DNA of 64,000 bases from Gordonia hydrophobica NBRC 16057 (GCF_001592365.1 NZ_BCWU01000008.1:62001-126000), one strand, 5' to 3'. Counted from the stretch's first letter, positions 1 to 8,938 are shown. The notes: generated from the sequence alone by a model not told the origin. Numbers and translations are program-made.

Positions 1-2105
1 ACGCCGAACGCGCCCTCGCCACCGCGTCCGACAGCACGCCCGTCGGCGTGGTGGTCGGCGGCGGGCTCCTCGGCCTCGAAGCCGCCAACGCCCTTCGACT
101 CCTCGGCCTCGCCCCGCACGTCGTGGAGGTGAACCCGCGCCTGATGCCGCAGCAGGTCGACACCGGCGGCGGCGAGCACCTGTCGCGGATGATCGGCGAA
201 CTCGACATCGAGATCTCGCTGTCGTCCGGCGTCACCGGCATCGAACCCGGCGATTCCGGGATCCGCGTGACGCTGGCCGACGGCACCGTCGTCGACGCGG
301 CGCTCCTCGTCTTCGCCGCAGGCGTCCGTCCGCGCGATGAACTCGCGCGCGACTGCGGACTCGCCGTCGCCGAGCGCGGCGGCGTGCTCACCGACGAGCA
401 CTGCGTGACCAGCGACACCGACGTCTACGCGATCGGCGAGGTGGCCGCCATCGACGGCCGCTGCTACGGTCTCGTCGCGCCCGGCTATGCGACCGCCGAG
501 GTGGTCGCCGATCGGATCCTCGGCGGCGACGCGGCGTTCCCCGGCGCCGACATGTCGACCAAGCTCAAGCTGCTCGGGGTCGATGTCGCCAGCTTCGGCG
601 ACGCCCTCAGCACCACCCCCGGCGCGCTCGACGTGGTGGTCTCCGACCCGATCGGCGGCACCTACGCCAAACTCGTCCTCTCCGACGACGTGTCGACCCT
701 CCTCGGCGGTGTGCTGGTCGGCGACGCGAGCGCCTACGGTCTGCTCCGGCCCCTCGTCGGCTCCACCCTGCCCGGCGATCCGGTCAGCCTGATCGGTCCC
801 GCCGGCGACGCCCCGGCTCTCGGGGTGGACGCCCTCGGCGACGACGCCCAGATCTGCTCGTGCAACGACGTCTCGAAGGGACAGCTGTGCGCGGCGATCG
901 CCGACGGCGCGTGCGACGTCGCCGCGTTGAAGTCGTGCACGGGCGCGGGCACGTCGTGCGGCTCGTGTGTGCCGCTGCTGTCGCAGATCCTGGCCGCGGA
1001 GGGAGTCGAGCAGTCCACCGCCCTGTGCGAGCACTTCACGCAGTCGCGCTCGGAGCTGTTCGAAACGGTCCGGGCCTGCGGCATCCGCACCTTCTCCGGC
1101 ATCGTCGAACGGTTCGGCACCGGAACCGGCTGCGACATCTGCAAACCGACGGTCGCGTCGATCCTCGCGTCGATCGGCTCCGGCCACATCCTCGACGGCG
1201 AGCAGGCCTCGTTGCAGGACTCCAACGATCACTTCCTGGCCAACATCCAGCGCAACGGCACCTACTCGGTGGTGCCGCGCGTGCCCGGCGGTGACATCAC
1301 CCCCGAGCACCTGATCCTGATCGGCGAGGTCGCCAAGGACTTCGGGCTCTACACCAAGATCACCGGCGGCCAGCGCATCGACATGTTCGGCGCGACGGTC
1401 GACCAGCTCCCGCTGATCTGGCGGCGCCTGGTCGACGGCGGCATGGAGTCCGGTCACGCCTACGGGAAGTCGTTGCGCACGGTCAAGAGCTGCGTCGGCT
1501 CCGACTGGTGCCGCTACGGACAGCAGGACTCGGTGCGGATGGCGATCGATCTGGAGCTGCGCTACCGCGGGCTGCGCTCGCCGCACAAGCTCAAGATGGG
1601 AGTCTCCGGCTGCGCGCGCGAGTGCGCCGAGGCCCGCGGCAAGGACGTCGGAGTCATCGCCACCGAGAAGGGCTGGAACCTGTATGTCGGCGGCAACGGC
1701 GGCATGACGCCCCGCCACGCGCAGCTGCTCGCCGGCGACCTCGACGATGCGACCCTCATCGCCTACATCGACCGGTTCCTCATGTACTACATCCGGACCG
1801 CCGAACGCCTGCAGCGCACCGCGCCCTGGCTCGACGACCTCGACGGCGGCATCGAGCGGCTGCGGGCCGTGGTGATCGACGACAGTCTGGGGCTGGCCGC
1901 CGACTTCGAAGCCGACATGGCACGCCACGTCGCGAACTACGAATGCGAATGGAAGGGCGTCCTCGACGATCCGGAGAAGCTCCGTCGGTTCGTCTCCTTC
2001 GTCAACGCCCCGGACGTCCCGGACCCCACGGTCGCGTTCGGCGAAAGCCACGGCCGACGGGTTCCCGTCCTGCTCGGCTCGCCCACCCTGCCCGCCTCCT
2101 CGTGA
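1..2105 (+). CDS. nirB: Nitrite reductase [NAD(P)H] large subunit, 5' end missing
   Basis: Cytoplasmic siroheme enzyme that reduces nitrite to ammonium with NAD(P)H. The frame is open from base 3, so about 700 C-terminal residues are visible and the FAD-binding start lies outside the window. Seen: a Rossmann GGGLLGLEAA motif near base 57; a BFD-type [2Fe-2S] region with CSC near 855 and SCTGAGTSCGSC near 934-966; a second, degenerate BFD-like CDIC near 1132; the ferredoxin-like sulfite/nitrite reductase repeat; and the siroheme/[4Fe-4S] cysteines at 1491, 1509, 1611 and 1623 (CxxxxxC then CxxxC). nirD follows 42 bases later, so one operon is likely. The match over this length leaves little doubt about identity. 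Assimilatory use is inferred from the context (nirD, chelatase, NarK-type carrier). Confidence 0.96.
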   Translation, partial: AERALATASDSTPVGVVVGGGLLGLEAANALRLLGLAPHVVEVNPRLMPQQVDTGGGEHLSRMIGELDIEISLSSGVTGIEPGDSGIRVTLADGTVVDAALLVFAAGVRPRDELARDCGLAVAERGGVLTDEHCVTSDTDVYAIGEVAAIDGRCYGLVAPGYATAEVVADRILGGDAAFPGADMSTKLKLLGVDVASFGDALSTTPGALDVVVSDPIGGTYAKLVLSDDVSTLLGGVLVGDASAYGLLRPLVGSTLPGDPVSLIGPAGDAPALGVDALGDDAQICSCNDVSKGQLCAAIADGACDVAALKSCTGAGTSCGSCVPLLSQILAAEGVEQSTALCEHFTQSRSELFETVRACGIRTFSGIVERFGTGTGCDICKPTVASILASIGSGHILDGEQASLQDSNDHFLANIQRNGTYSVVPRVPGGDITPEHLILIGEVAKDFGLYTKITGGQRIDMFGATVDQLPLIWRRLVDGGMESGHAYGKSLRTVKSCVGSDWCRYGQQDSVRMAIDLELRYRGLRSPHKLKMGVSGCARECAEARGKDVGVIATEKGWNLYVGGNGGMTPRHAQLLAGDLDDATLIAYIDRFLMYYIRTAERLQRTAPWLDDLDGGIERLRAVVIDDSLGLAADFEADMARHVANYECEWKGVLDDPEKLRRFVSFVNAPDVPDPTVAFGESHGRRVPVLLGSPTLPASS

Positions 2106-2147
2106 TCGGCAGGCCCCGATCCGTTCTCGCACCCGAAAGGCTCTGAG

Positions 2148-2585
2148 ATGACCATCGACTTCGATCTGCACCGTTGGACCCGCGACTGGACCGCGGCGTG
2201 CCGCCTCGATCGACTGGAACGGTTGCGCGGCGTCGCCGTCTTGCTGCCCGACGGCGCGCAGGTGGCACTGTTCCGCCTGGCGGACGACAGCCTCCGGGCG
2301 GTCGGGAACATCGACCCCATCGGCCGTGCCGCGGTCCTGTCCCGCGGGATCGTCGGCGACCGGAACGGCTTCCCCGTGGTCGCGTCCCCGTTGAAGAAGC
2401 AGGCGTTCAGCTTGATCGACGGCCGCTGCCTCGACTCCCCCGGCGTGCGGATCCCGGTGTACGGCACGCGAATCGGGCTCGACGGCACCGTCTTCGTCGC
2501 CAACTCCCCCGACATCCGGTTCGGTTTCCGGCCGACCGGTTTCGGGCGTGGGGCATTCGGACCGCTCACCGCCGGGCCGCGATGA
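2148..2585 (+). CDS. nirD: Nitrite reductase small subunit
   Basis: The 145-residue partner of NirB, with a Rieske-like beta fold. As is usual for NirD, the Rieske Cys-His pairs that would bind an iron-sulfur cluster are absent, so a structural or regulatory role is expected. Recognisable segments are RAVGNIDPIG near residue 52, SRGIVGD near 65 and PVVASPLKKQAFSL near 78. An AAAGG Shine-Dalgarno sequence lies 7 bases before the ATG at 2148. The stop overlaps the start of the chelatase gene (ATGA at 2582-2585), which indicates translational coupling. The order nirB-nirD-chelatase is a standard actinobacterial nitrite-assimilation arrangement. Confidence 0.95.
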   Translation: MTIDFDLHRWTRDWTAACRLDRLERLRGVAVLLPDGAQVALFRLADDSLRAVGNIDPIGRAAVLSRGIVGDRNGFPVVASPLKKQAFSLIDGRCLDSPGVRIPVYGTRIGLDGTVFVANSPDIRFGFRPTGFGRGAFGPLTAGPR

Positions 2586-3319
2586 GCGTCCTGCTCGTCG
2601 CGCACGGCACCCGGAATCCGCTCGGCGTGGAGTCGTCGTACCGACTGGCGCACGCCGTCTCCCGCAGGCTCGGCGAGTCGGTCGCGGTGAGCTTCGTCGA
2701 TGTGGTGGGCCCGTCGCCGAGCGAGATGCTCGCCGCACTCCCGGACGGCCCGGTCACCGTGCTGCCCGCCTTCTTGGCGCGCGGCCACCACGTCCGCGTC
2801 GACGTGCCCCGTCACGTCGCGGAGGTTGATCGCCCCGTGACCCTCGCCTCCGCACTGGGCCCCTCACCGGAACTGGCGCGAGCCCTCATGATCCGCCTGG
2901 CCGAGGCCGGGGCGACGCGCGCTGGCACCGTCGTCCTGGCCGCGGCCGGCTCGTCCGATCCGCTGGCGCACCGCGATGTGGAGCGTGCCGCGCGTCTGCT
3001 CGCGGCGCGCGTCCACGCGCCGGTGTCGATCGCCTTCGCGAGCGCGTCGGCCGACTCCCCCTACGGATCCGTGCCGGACGTCGTCGCCGATCTGCGCCGC
3101 CGAACGCCGGGCGGCGCCATCGCCGTCGCCTCGTATCTGCTGGCCGACGGACTGTTTCAGCGGCGCCTCGACCAGAGCGGCGCGGACGTCGTCGCGCGCC
3201 CGCTCGGCCTCGCCGACCCGGTGGTCGACCTCGCCTGCGCGCGTGTCGTCGCGGCGCGGGCCGCCCGTGCGATCCCCGCTGTCACTGCTCGTCGACAGCC
3301 AGTCGGTATCCGCGCTTGA
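2582..3319 (+). CDS. Sirohydrochlorin ferrochelatase-like protein (CbiX/SirB family)
   Basis: A 245-residue class II chelatase homologue. In this family the enzyme inserts Fe2+ into sirohydrochlorin, the last step of siroheme synthesis, or Co2+ on the cobalamin route. The N-terminus LLVAHGTRNP carries the conserved HGT motif, and RGHHVRVDVPRHV near residue 63 carries further metal-binding histidines. A second, related half follows (LAAAGSSDP near 125). The ATG overlaps the nirD stop by four bases, so the protein is probably made together with NirBD to supply their siroheme. That placement is the main reason to prefer iron over cobalt. Its last 38 bases overlap the convergent HemD-like gene. 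Confidence 0.87.
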   Translation: MSVLLVAHGTRNPLGVESSYRLAHAVSRRLGESVAVSFVDVVGPSPSEMLAALPDGPVTVLPAFLARGHHVRVDVPRHVAEVDRPVTLASALGPSPELARALMIRLAEAGATRAGTVVLAAAGSSDPLAHRDVERAARLLAARVHAPVSIAFASASADSPYGSVPDVVADLRRRTPGGAIAVASYLLADGLFQRRLDQSGADVVARPLGLADPVVDLACARVVAARAARAIPAVTARRQPVGIRA

Positions 3320-4421
3320 CCACGGTCGCGATCATCTCGCGGTGACCCAGCGCCGCCCGCAGCCGGGCGATCGCGGTCTCCACCGCATGCTCGTCGTCTG
3401 AACCGAGCACCCTGAGCAGTTCCGATCGCGACACCACCGCGCCGGGGGCGTCGCCTCCGAGCGCGGCCAGCAGTCGTCGATTCGCGGCCGACAGCTCCCG
3501 GACCTCCCCGTCGACGACCGCCGCACAGGCACGCAGCCCCAGCCGGTGACCGGCGACGGCGAGGTCAGCACGACGCTCGGCGAGGTCTTCGGTCACCAGG
3601 CGTGCGAGCGCCCCCAGTCGCATCCGTTCCGGCCAGGCGCTCGGCACCTCGACCGCCGCCAGCGGAGCCGCCGTGACCGGGCCGACGCAGTAGACGGCCA
3701 CCGGTCCGCGCAGCGCGGCCAGGAGCCGATCCTGGACGCCGAGCTGGCCGGCGCGCGTCAGCAGCGACACCGCCGCGGGCCCGGAGGTGAAGGTCACCGC
3801 ATCGAGTCGGTCGGTGACGACATCATCGATCAACGCGTCCACCGCCGTCAGATCGGCCGGGCGCCGCCAGCTGTAGACCGGCACGGAGACCACGTCGGCA
3901 CCCATCGCCTCCAGGCCGTCGATCAGCTCCCGGTTCGGGTCCCAGCCGTCGATCGCTCCGTGCCGCTGCACCGCGATCCGGCATCCGGTGAGATCCTCCG
4001 ACTGCAGATGCGCCAGCACCTCGGCCGCCGATTCCGACGCGGGCGACCACTCCTCCCGGAGGCCGGCCGCTCGGACCGCGCCGGTCACCTTCGGCCCACG
4101 CGAGATCACCCGCGCCGACGCGAAGGCCGCCATCAGCTCATCGGCCAGGCCCCACTCGTCCGCGGCCTCGATCCACCCGCGGAAGCCGATCCCGGTCGTC
4201 GGAATCAGCACCTGGGGCGGCTGCGCGATCACCGCGTCGGTTCCCGAGCGCAACGCCGGGTCGTCGGGCAGCGGGACCATCTCGATGACCGGCGCGGCAA
4301 TGACGCGGGCGCCCCGTCGCTCCAGGAGCGCCGTCAGTTCCTCGGCGCGACGAGCCGCGGTGACAGCGACGGAGTACCCCGCCAGTGACTGCGGGGTACT
4401 CCGGGATGCGTCGTCGCTCAT
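3282..4421 (-). CDS. HemD-like domain fused to an OmpR-type winged helix
   Basis: 379 residues. Positions about 14-265 resemble uroporphyrinogen-III synthase, with paired Rossmann-like lobes and motifs IPTTGIGFRGW near 73, ISRGPKVTGAVRAAG near 105 and AVTFTSGPAAVSLL near 211. Positions about 290-379 form a trans_reg_C winged helix ending VVKRGYRLAVDEQ. The architecture is known in actinobacteria: the M. tuberculosis Rv0260c product beside narK3 and nirBD is of this type. Family members are usually called transcriptional regulators, and synthase activity is not assured. The start overlaps the end of the NarK-type gene (ATGA, 4418-4421), so they are co-translated. A role in linking tetrapyrrole status to nitrite reduction is inference. 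Confidence 0.9.
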   Translation of the reverse strand: MSDDASRSTPQSLAGYSVAVTAARRAEELTALLERRGARVIAAPVIEMVPLPDDPALRSGTDAVIAQPPQVLIPTTGIGFRGWIEAADEWGLADELMAAFASARVISRGPKVTGAVRAAGLREEWSPASESAAEVLAHLQSEDLTGCRIAVQRHGAIDGWDPNRELIDGLEAMGADVVSVPVYSWRRPADLTAVDALIDDVVTDRLDAVTFTSGPAAVSLLTRAGQLGVQDRLLAALRGPVAVYCVGPVTAAPLAAVEVPSAWPERMRLGALARLVTEDLAERRADLAVAGHRLGLRACAAVVDGEVRELSAANRRLLAALGGDAPGAVVSRSELLRVLGSDDEHAVETAIARLRAALGHREMIATVVKRGYRLAVDEQ

Positions 4422-5809
4422 GAAGACAGCTTGGCAGAGACCGGTTCTGCGGGCACGTGCTCGGCTCCCGGTCGCGGCACCACCACGTAGACCCGCCAGG
4501 TCACCAGCGCCGCCACGAGATAGAACACCGCGAAGACGATGATCGCCGCCGTCGCACCGCCCGACTGCTGGTACGACTGTCGCAGCACCAGGTTGATGCC
4601 GACTCCGCCCAGGCCGCCGATCGCACCGGCGATTCCGATGACCGCGCCCGACATCGCCCGCGAGTACGCGACCGGCTCGAGGCCGCCCGACGGGAGACTG
4701 CGCGCCTTCGCCTCGTACACCGACGGGATGATCTTGTAGACCGATCCGTTACCCATCCCGGAGAGGACGAACAGGGCGACGAATCCGACGGTCTGCACCG
4801 CGATCGAGTCGCCGACCAGCACGACGCCCGCCGCGCCGACCATGCCGATGAACGCGCCGAGGGTCACCCGGCTGCCGCCGACGCGATCGGCGAGCCGCCC
4901 GCCGTAGATCCGAGCGATGGAGCCGAGCAGCGGTCCGAGGAAGGCGATCTGTGCCGCGTGCAGCACCGCCTGGGCCTGCGTCTGCCCGTCGTCGAGGAAG
5001 CTCAGTGCCAGCACCTGCGAGAACGCGAACGAGAAGCCGATGAACGAGCCGAAGGTGCCGATGTAGAGCAGCGAGATCAGCCAGGTGTCCCGGTCGACCA
5101 GCGCCGCGCGCATGGAGGCGACGTCGACGCCGGGCCCCTCCAGGTTGTCCATGAACAGCGCGGCGCCGACGGCGGCCACCGCGAGCAGCAGGAGGTACAC
5201 GGCGCACACCCAGTACGGCTGGCGGTCGCCCGCCCACGCGATGACCAGGAGTCCGACGAGCTGGACCGCAGGAACCCCGAGATTGCCGCCGCCGGCGTTC
5301 AGCCCGAGCGCCCAGCCCTTGAGCCGCTGGGGATAGAACGCGTTGATGTTGGTCATCGACGACGCGAAGTTGCCGCCGCCGAAACCGGTCAGGGCCGCGC
5401 ACACCAGGTACATCCACAGCGGCTGACCGGGATTCGCCAGAAGCAGAATCGTCGCGACGACCGGGACCACCAGGATCAGGGCCGAGGCGATGGTCCAGTT
5501 GCGTCCGCCGAACCGCGTCGTCGCCAAGGTGTACGGGAAGCGGAGGGCAGCACCGGACAACGTCGCGACCGCACCGATCAGGAACTTGTCGCCCGCGGTG
5601 ATGCCGTACACGTCGGTCGGCATGAACAGCACCATCACCGACCACAGGGTCCACACCGAGAAGCCGATGTGCTCGGCGATCACCGACCACACCAGATTGC
5701 GGCGGGCGACCTTCGCTCCGCCGTTCTCCCACGCGAGGGTGTCCTCCGGATCCCAGTCGGTGATCGTCCGCGCCCGCCCTGCGTCGCGGCGTCCTCGTCC
5801 TACTGCCAT
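4418..5809 (-). CDS. narK: NarK-type nitrate/nitrite transporter (MFS)
   Basis: A 463-residue, 12-helix inner-membrane carrier for nitrate or nitrite. The nitrate-porter signature is clear: GGGNFASSMTNINAFYP near residue 154 and, after a short loop, GLNAGGGNLG. A longer reading begins at 5890, but the internal ATG at 5809 has a strong AGGAGG four bases upstream, so I chose that one. The hydrophilic N-terminus includes ITDWDPEDTLAWENGG, typical of actinobacterial NarK/NarU proteins. It is the first gene of a leftward two-gene unit with the HemD-winged-helix protein and lies beside nirBD, which supports substrate supply for assimilation. Nitrate import, nitrite import and exchange cannot be told apart from sequence. 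Confidence 0.9.
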   Translation of the reverse strand: MAVGRGRRDAGRARTITDWDPEDTLAWENGGAKVARRNLVWSVIAEHIGFSVWTLWSVMVLFMPTDVYGITAGDKFLIGAVATLSGAALRFPYTLATTRFGGRNWTIASALILVVPVVATILLLANPGQPLWMYLVCAALTGFGGGNFASSMTNINAFYPQRLKGWALGLNAGGGNLGVPAVQLVGLLVIAWAGDRQPYWVCAVYLLLLAVAAVGAALFMDNLEGPGVDVASMRAALVDRDTWLISLLYIGTFGSFIGFSFAFSQVLALSFLDDGQTQAQAVLHAAQIAFLGPLLGSIARIYGGRLADRVGGSRVTLGAFIGMVGAAGVVLVGDSIAVQTVGFVALFVLSGMGNGSVYKIIPSVYEAKARSLPSGGLEPVAYSRAMSGAVIGIAGAIGGLGGVGINLVLRQSYQQSGGATAAIIVFAVFYLVAALVTWRVYVVVPRPGAEHVPAEPVSAKLSS

Positions 5810-6128
5810 ATCGCCTCCTACGTCGAGAGATTCATGCTTCGGCACCGACCGTAAGAGCGCCGTATTGCAGCGACTGTCCAGGATCGTCACGCGCGCATGA
5901 CGATCACCTCACCGAGCGCGCACCGGTGCGGTGAGATCGACGGGGAGACGACGGATCTCGGCGTTCGCAGATTGCCAGAGGCCTGCCAGGTTCACGGCAG
6001 GGCGTGTACAGAACAGGGCCATAGATTCATTCGTGTCGGACGCGAGAGCCGCGGCCGAAGACCCGGAGGGAACGATCACCGTTCCCCACCGACTTCGGAT
6101 CACACCGACAGAAACAGGAGTTACCTCG
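5810..6128. other. Intergenic region between narK and the small ORF
   Basis: 319 bases with no convincing gene. It must hold the leftward narK promoter and a rightward one for the small ORF at 6129. Two inverted repeats are visible: CTCACCG/CGGTGAG around 5908-5935, and GGGAACG-ATCAC-CGTTCCC near 6069-6087, the latter a good operator or hairpin candidate for the rightward gene. I looked for the GlnR pattern (GTnAC-n6-GnAAC) expected at nitrate genes and saw no clear match. Confidence 0.5.
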
Positions 6129-6260
6129 ATGAGCTTCGGCAGCAGCCAGCAGAGCAAGAACCGCCAGCGTCAGGGTGGCCAGCACAACTCGACGCGCCGT
6201 CGCCGGCAGCGCCGCTGGGACAGCCGCAACCGTCGCTGGCAGTGGGTCTGGGTGGGCTGA
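6129..6260 (+). CDS. Small Arg/Gln/Trp-rich protein, unknown
   Basis: 43 codons starting MSFGSSQQSKNRQ and ending RRWQWVWVG. It is very basic: a run TRRRRQRRWDSRNRRW makes up the middle, so nucleic-acid or membrane binding is conceivable. CAGGAG lies 8 bases before the ATG, and a perfect 17-bp terminator hairpin starts 23 bases after the stop. Together these make an independent small transcription unit. I do not recognise a family. It does not match the known small actinobacterial ribosomal proteins bS22 or bL37. It could also be a leader peptide or part of an sRNA, so coding status is likely but not certain. Confidence 0.6.
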   Translation: MSFGSSQQSKNRQRQGGQHNSTRRRRQRRWDSRNRRWQWVWVG

Positions 6261-6283
6261 CACCGCCGACTCACACGCCCTTC

Positions 6284-6325
6284 ACGACTGCGCCGTGCCG
6301 TTCCCCCGCGGCACGGCGCAGTCGT
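6284..6325 (+). terminator. Perfect 17-bp hairpin terminator
   Basis: Arms 6284-6300 and 6309-6325 are exactly complementary, with the 8-base loop TTCCCCCG, followed by a pyrimidine stretch CTCTTCTCC instead of a pure T run. It separates the small ORF from the ABC transporter that starts 22 bases later. Confidence 0.85.
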
Positions 6326-6347
6326 CTCTTCTCCGGAGCCTTCACCC

Positions 6348-8072
6348 ATGACTTTCGTCGCAGCGGTCCGCCGCTTCTCCCCTTACCTCGTCGGTCAACG
6401 CCTCAGGTTGACCGGCGCCGCCGTACTTCTTCTCATTGCGGCCGGCTGCGACGCGATCGGCGTCTTCGTGCTATCCGACGTGGTCGACGGCGCACTGTCC
6501 GCCGACGGATGGAACGACTTCACCCGGCTCGCCGCGGTCTGGATCCTGCTGACCGCCATCAGCGTCACCGTCGAATACTTCGGCACCCTGCTCGCCACCG
6601 TCGCCTCGGAGAACGTCGTCCTGCGACTACGCACCACACTGTTCGCCCATGTGCAGAAGTTGGCCCCGGTCAGTCACCGGCGGCGCGGTCTCGGCGACCT
6701 GATGGTCCGCCATTCCAGCGATCTGGAGGCCCTCGAACACCTCGTCGGCACCGGGATGATGTCCCTGGCCGTCGCCGTCGCCAATGCCGCGGCGCTGCTT
6801 GTCGCCGCCTTCATCATGAGTCCCCTCGTCGCCACTGTGGCGCTGGGCGCGTGCCCGGTCCTGTGGGCGGTCTCGGCGTTCTACGGGCGCCGACAGACCG
6901 ACACGACCTATGAGGAACGCGCTGCGAACAGCGGTATCGCCGACTCCATTCAGGCGGCACTCGCCGCCCATGAGACCACCGTCGCGTACAACCGACAGCA
7001 AGAAGAGGCCGACCGACTCCACCGGGACGGGCGTCGGTGGGCGGCGGCCCGCATCCGACAGACGCGGATCGAGGCGGGATTCGGCAGCGTTCTCGGATTC
7101 ACCCAGGTCTGCGTCTCGCTGGTGGTCACCCTCGTCGCCGTCTGGCAGGTGCGCAACGGCGACCTGACCGTCGGCCGCCTCCTCGCCCTCACCGGTTACC
7201 TGGCGATGCTGTACCCCAAACTGCAGGAGGTCGCCGACGTCCGGCTGTCGGTCGCCGAGGCCACGGTCAGCGCCCAGCGCATCACCGAACTGCTCGACGA
7301 ACCCGTTCACCGACCCGACCGCACCGATGCGCATGCACTCCCCGCCAGCCCCGACGGCACCGCGGTCGTCCGGCTCGACGACGTCCACTTCACCTACTCC
7401 GACCGTCACGTTCTCCGAGGCGCCGACCTGGAGTTGCGACCCGGCACCATCACCGCGCTCACCGGCCCCAGCGGCGCCGGGAAGTCGACGCTCGCCTCGC
7501 TGATCGGCGCGCTGGAGGATCCCGATTCCGGACGGGTCAGCATCAACGGCTACGACATCGCCGCGACCACTGGCCGCTCCGTCCGCGAGCAGGTGACCCT
7601 GCTGCCGCAGATCCCCCACATCCGGCCCGGAACCGTCGCCGAGAACATCGCCTACGGCCGACCCGAGGCCTCCCGCGCCGAGGTGATCGCGGCCGCCGTC
7701 GACGCCGATGCGCACCGCTTCATCACCGCCCTGCCCGACGGCTACGACACCGCGCTCGCGGGCGACGGCCTCGAGCTCTCCGGCGGTCAGCGGCAGCGCA
7801 TCGCGATGGCGCGCGCCATTCTCCGCGACACCCCGGTCCTGGTGCTCGACGAGCCCACCGCGGCGCTCGACGATACGTCCGTCGCCGAGATCATGGCGCC
7901 GTTGACGGCGCTGTCACGCGGTCGCACCACGCTGTTGATCACCCATGACGCGCGGATCACCGCGATCGCCGACGAGGTGGTGCGTCTGGACGGCGGCCGG
8001 ATCCACCGCAGGCCGGCTCATGCGGGGATGTCCAACACCCCGAGTGCGTTCCCGAGGATGGTGCCCAGGTAG
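6348..8072 (+). CDS. ABC exporter, fused permease and ATPase
   Basis: 574 residues. The N-terminal membrane domain (about 1-300, six helices, first at about 20-45) is fused to an ATPase domain (about 345-555). All ATPase motifs are present: Walker A GPSGAGKST, signature LSGGQRQRIAMARA, Walker B VLVLDEPTAALDD and H-loop LLITHDAR. It is a half-transporter and should act as a dimer. The closest look is to the CydC/CydD and multidrug type of actinobacterial exporters. No substrate can be assigned and no partner half-transporter is adjacent. Its last 55 bases overlap the convergent SMP-30 gene, so the C-terminal tail may be unimportant. Confidence 0.88.
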   Translation: MTFVAAVRRFSPYLVGQRLRLTGAAVLLLIAAGCDAIGVFVLSDVVDGALSADGWNDFTRLAAVWILLTAISVTVEYFGTLLATVASENVVLRLRTTLFAHVQKLAPVSHRRRGLGDLMVRHSSDLEALEHLVGTGMMSLAVAVANAAALLVAAFIMSPLVATVALGACPVLWAVSAFYGRRQTDTTYEERAANSGIADSIQAALAAHETTVAYNRQQEEADRLHRDGRRWAAARIRQTRIEAGFGSVLGFTQVCVSLVVTLVAVWQVRNGDLTVGRLLALTGYLAMLYPKLQEVADVRLSVAEATVSAQRITELLDEPVHRPDRTDAHALPASPDGTAVVRLDDVHFTYSDRHVLRGADLELRPGTITALTGPSGAGKSTLASLIGALEDPDSGRVSINGYDIAATTGRSVREQVTLLPQIPHIRPGTVAENIAYGRPEASRAEVIAAAVDADAHRFITALPDGYDTALAGDGLELSGGQRQRIAMARAILRDTPVLVLDEPTAALDDTSVAEIMAPLTALSRGRTTLLITHDARITAIADEVVRLDGGRIHRRPAHAGMSNTPSAFPRMVPR

Positions 8073-8938
8073 AGCGTTCCGTCCCGTTCGGCGACCGCGG
8101 TGACGAAGCCGTAGTCCAGATCGTCGATCCGGATGTCGTGCACCAGGGTGCCGTCGAACCGGTAGGCCTGGACCCAGACCACTTCCTCCGGTGCCGGACC
8201 GATGCTCTGGGGTGCGCGCGCCAACACCTTCCGAGCTCGGAGCGGCAGCCGGAAGATGCCTTCCAACACGGAGTTTCGCGGCGAGGCTAGCGCCACCCAG
8301 AGCAGCCCGTCGCTGCCGATGGACATGTTGTCCGGGTAGCCGCCGAGTCCGTCGAGAAAGACGTCGGAGGTGCCTGCGGCGTCGCCGGTGAGCCAGTACC
8401 GGGAGATCCGCGACGCACCGGTCTCGGCGACGAGGACGTACGCGTCGTCCGGGCCGAGGACCAGGCCGTTGGCGAACTGAAGGTCGTCGCGCAGCACCTC
8501 GACGTCGGATCCCGGCGCCAGCCGCATCAGGCGTCCGGTGCCGGAGTGCTCGATCAGGTCCGACCGCCAGCGATCGATGGTGAAGTTCTGCGACGACGAC
8601 GAGAAGTACAGGGTGCCGTCGGCCGTCCGAGCCACGTTGCTGGCGAACCGGAGCGGGCGCCCCTCCACCGTGTCGGCGAGGACGACCGCGCGCGATCCGC
8701 CCTGCTCGAGCTTCAACAGCCCGCGATCGTGGTCGCAGAGATAGAGCGCGCCGTCGCCGCCGATCTCCAGCCCGAGAAGGTGCCCCGCGGTGTCGGCCAA
8801 CACGGTCACCTCGTCGGTGGCCGGGTCGACGACGAGGAGACGACCGTCGTTGAGACCGGTGATCACCCGCCCGTCATCGAGGCACAGGACGTCTTCGGGG
8901 GCGGCTCCGGGAAGGGCGATACGGCGAAACGAGGTCAC
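8018..8938 (-). CDS. SMP-30/gluconolactonase/strictosidine-synthase-like protein
   Basis: 306 residues forming a six-bladed beta-propeller of the SMP-30/SSL superfamily. Blade repeats are visible (GLEIGGDGALYLCDHDRGLLKL, FASNVARTADGTLYFS, FANGLVLGPDDAYVLVAE, YPDNMSIGSDGLLWVAL), with the conserved FANGL and PDN metal-site motifs. Members hydrolyse lactones or similar esters using a divalent metal; the substrate here is unknown. The longer reading from 8989 has an unlikely N-terminus. I chose GTG at 8938 because AAAGGG lies just upstream and VTSFRRIALPG begins the fold. A TATGAA box ends 6 bases before that GTG, so it may be leaderless. Confidence 0.8.
   Translation of the reverse strand: MTSFRRIALPGAAPEDVLCLDDGRVITGLNDGRLLVVDPATDEVTVLADTAGHLLGLEIGGDGALYLCDHDRGLLKLEQGGSRAVVLADTVEGRPLRFASNVARTADGTLYFSSSSQNFTIDRWRSDLIEHSGTGRLMRLAPGSDVEVLRDDLQFANGLVLGPDDAYVLVAETGASRISRYWLTGDAAGTSDVFLDGLGGYPDNMSIGSDGLLWVALASPRNSVLEGIFRLPLRARKVLARAPQSIGPAPEEVVWVQAYRFDGTLVHDIRIDDLDYGFVTAVAERDGTLYLGTILGNALGVLDIPA

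Noticed and set aside
4457-5854. 465-codon rightward frame opposite narK
   Set aside because: Antisense shadow with His/Asp/Arg bias and no motif.
5810-5890. Longer NarK N-terminus starting at 5890
   Set aside because: The internal ATG at 5809 has AGGAGG at good distance; the extension has no family similarity that I can see.
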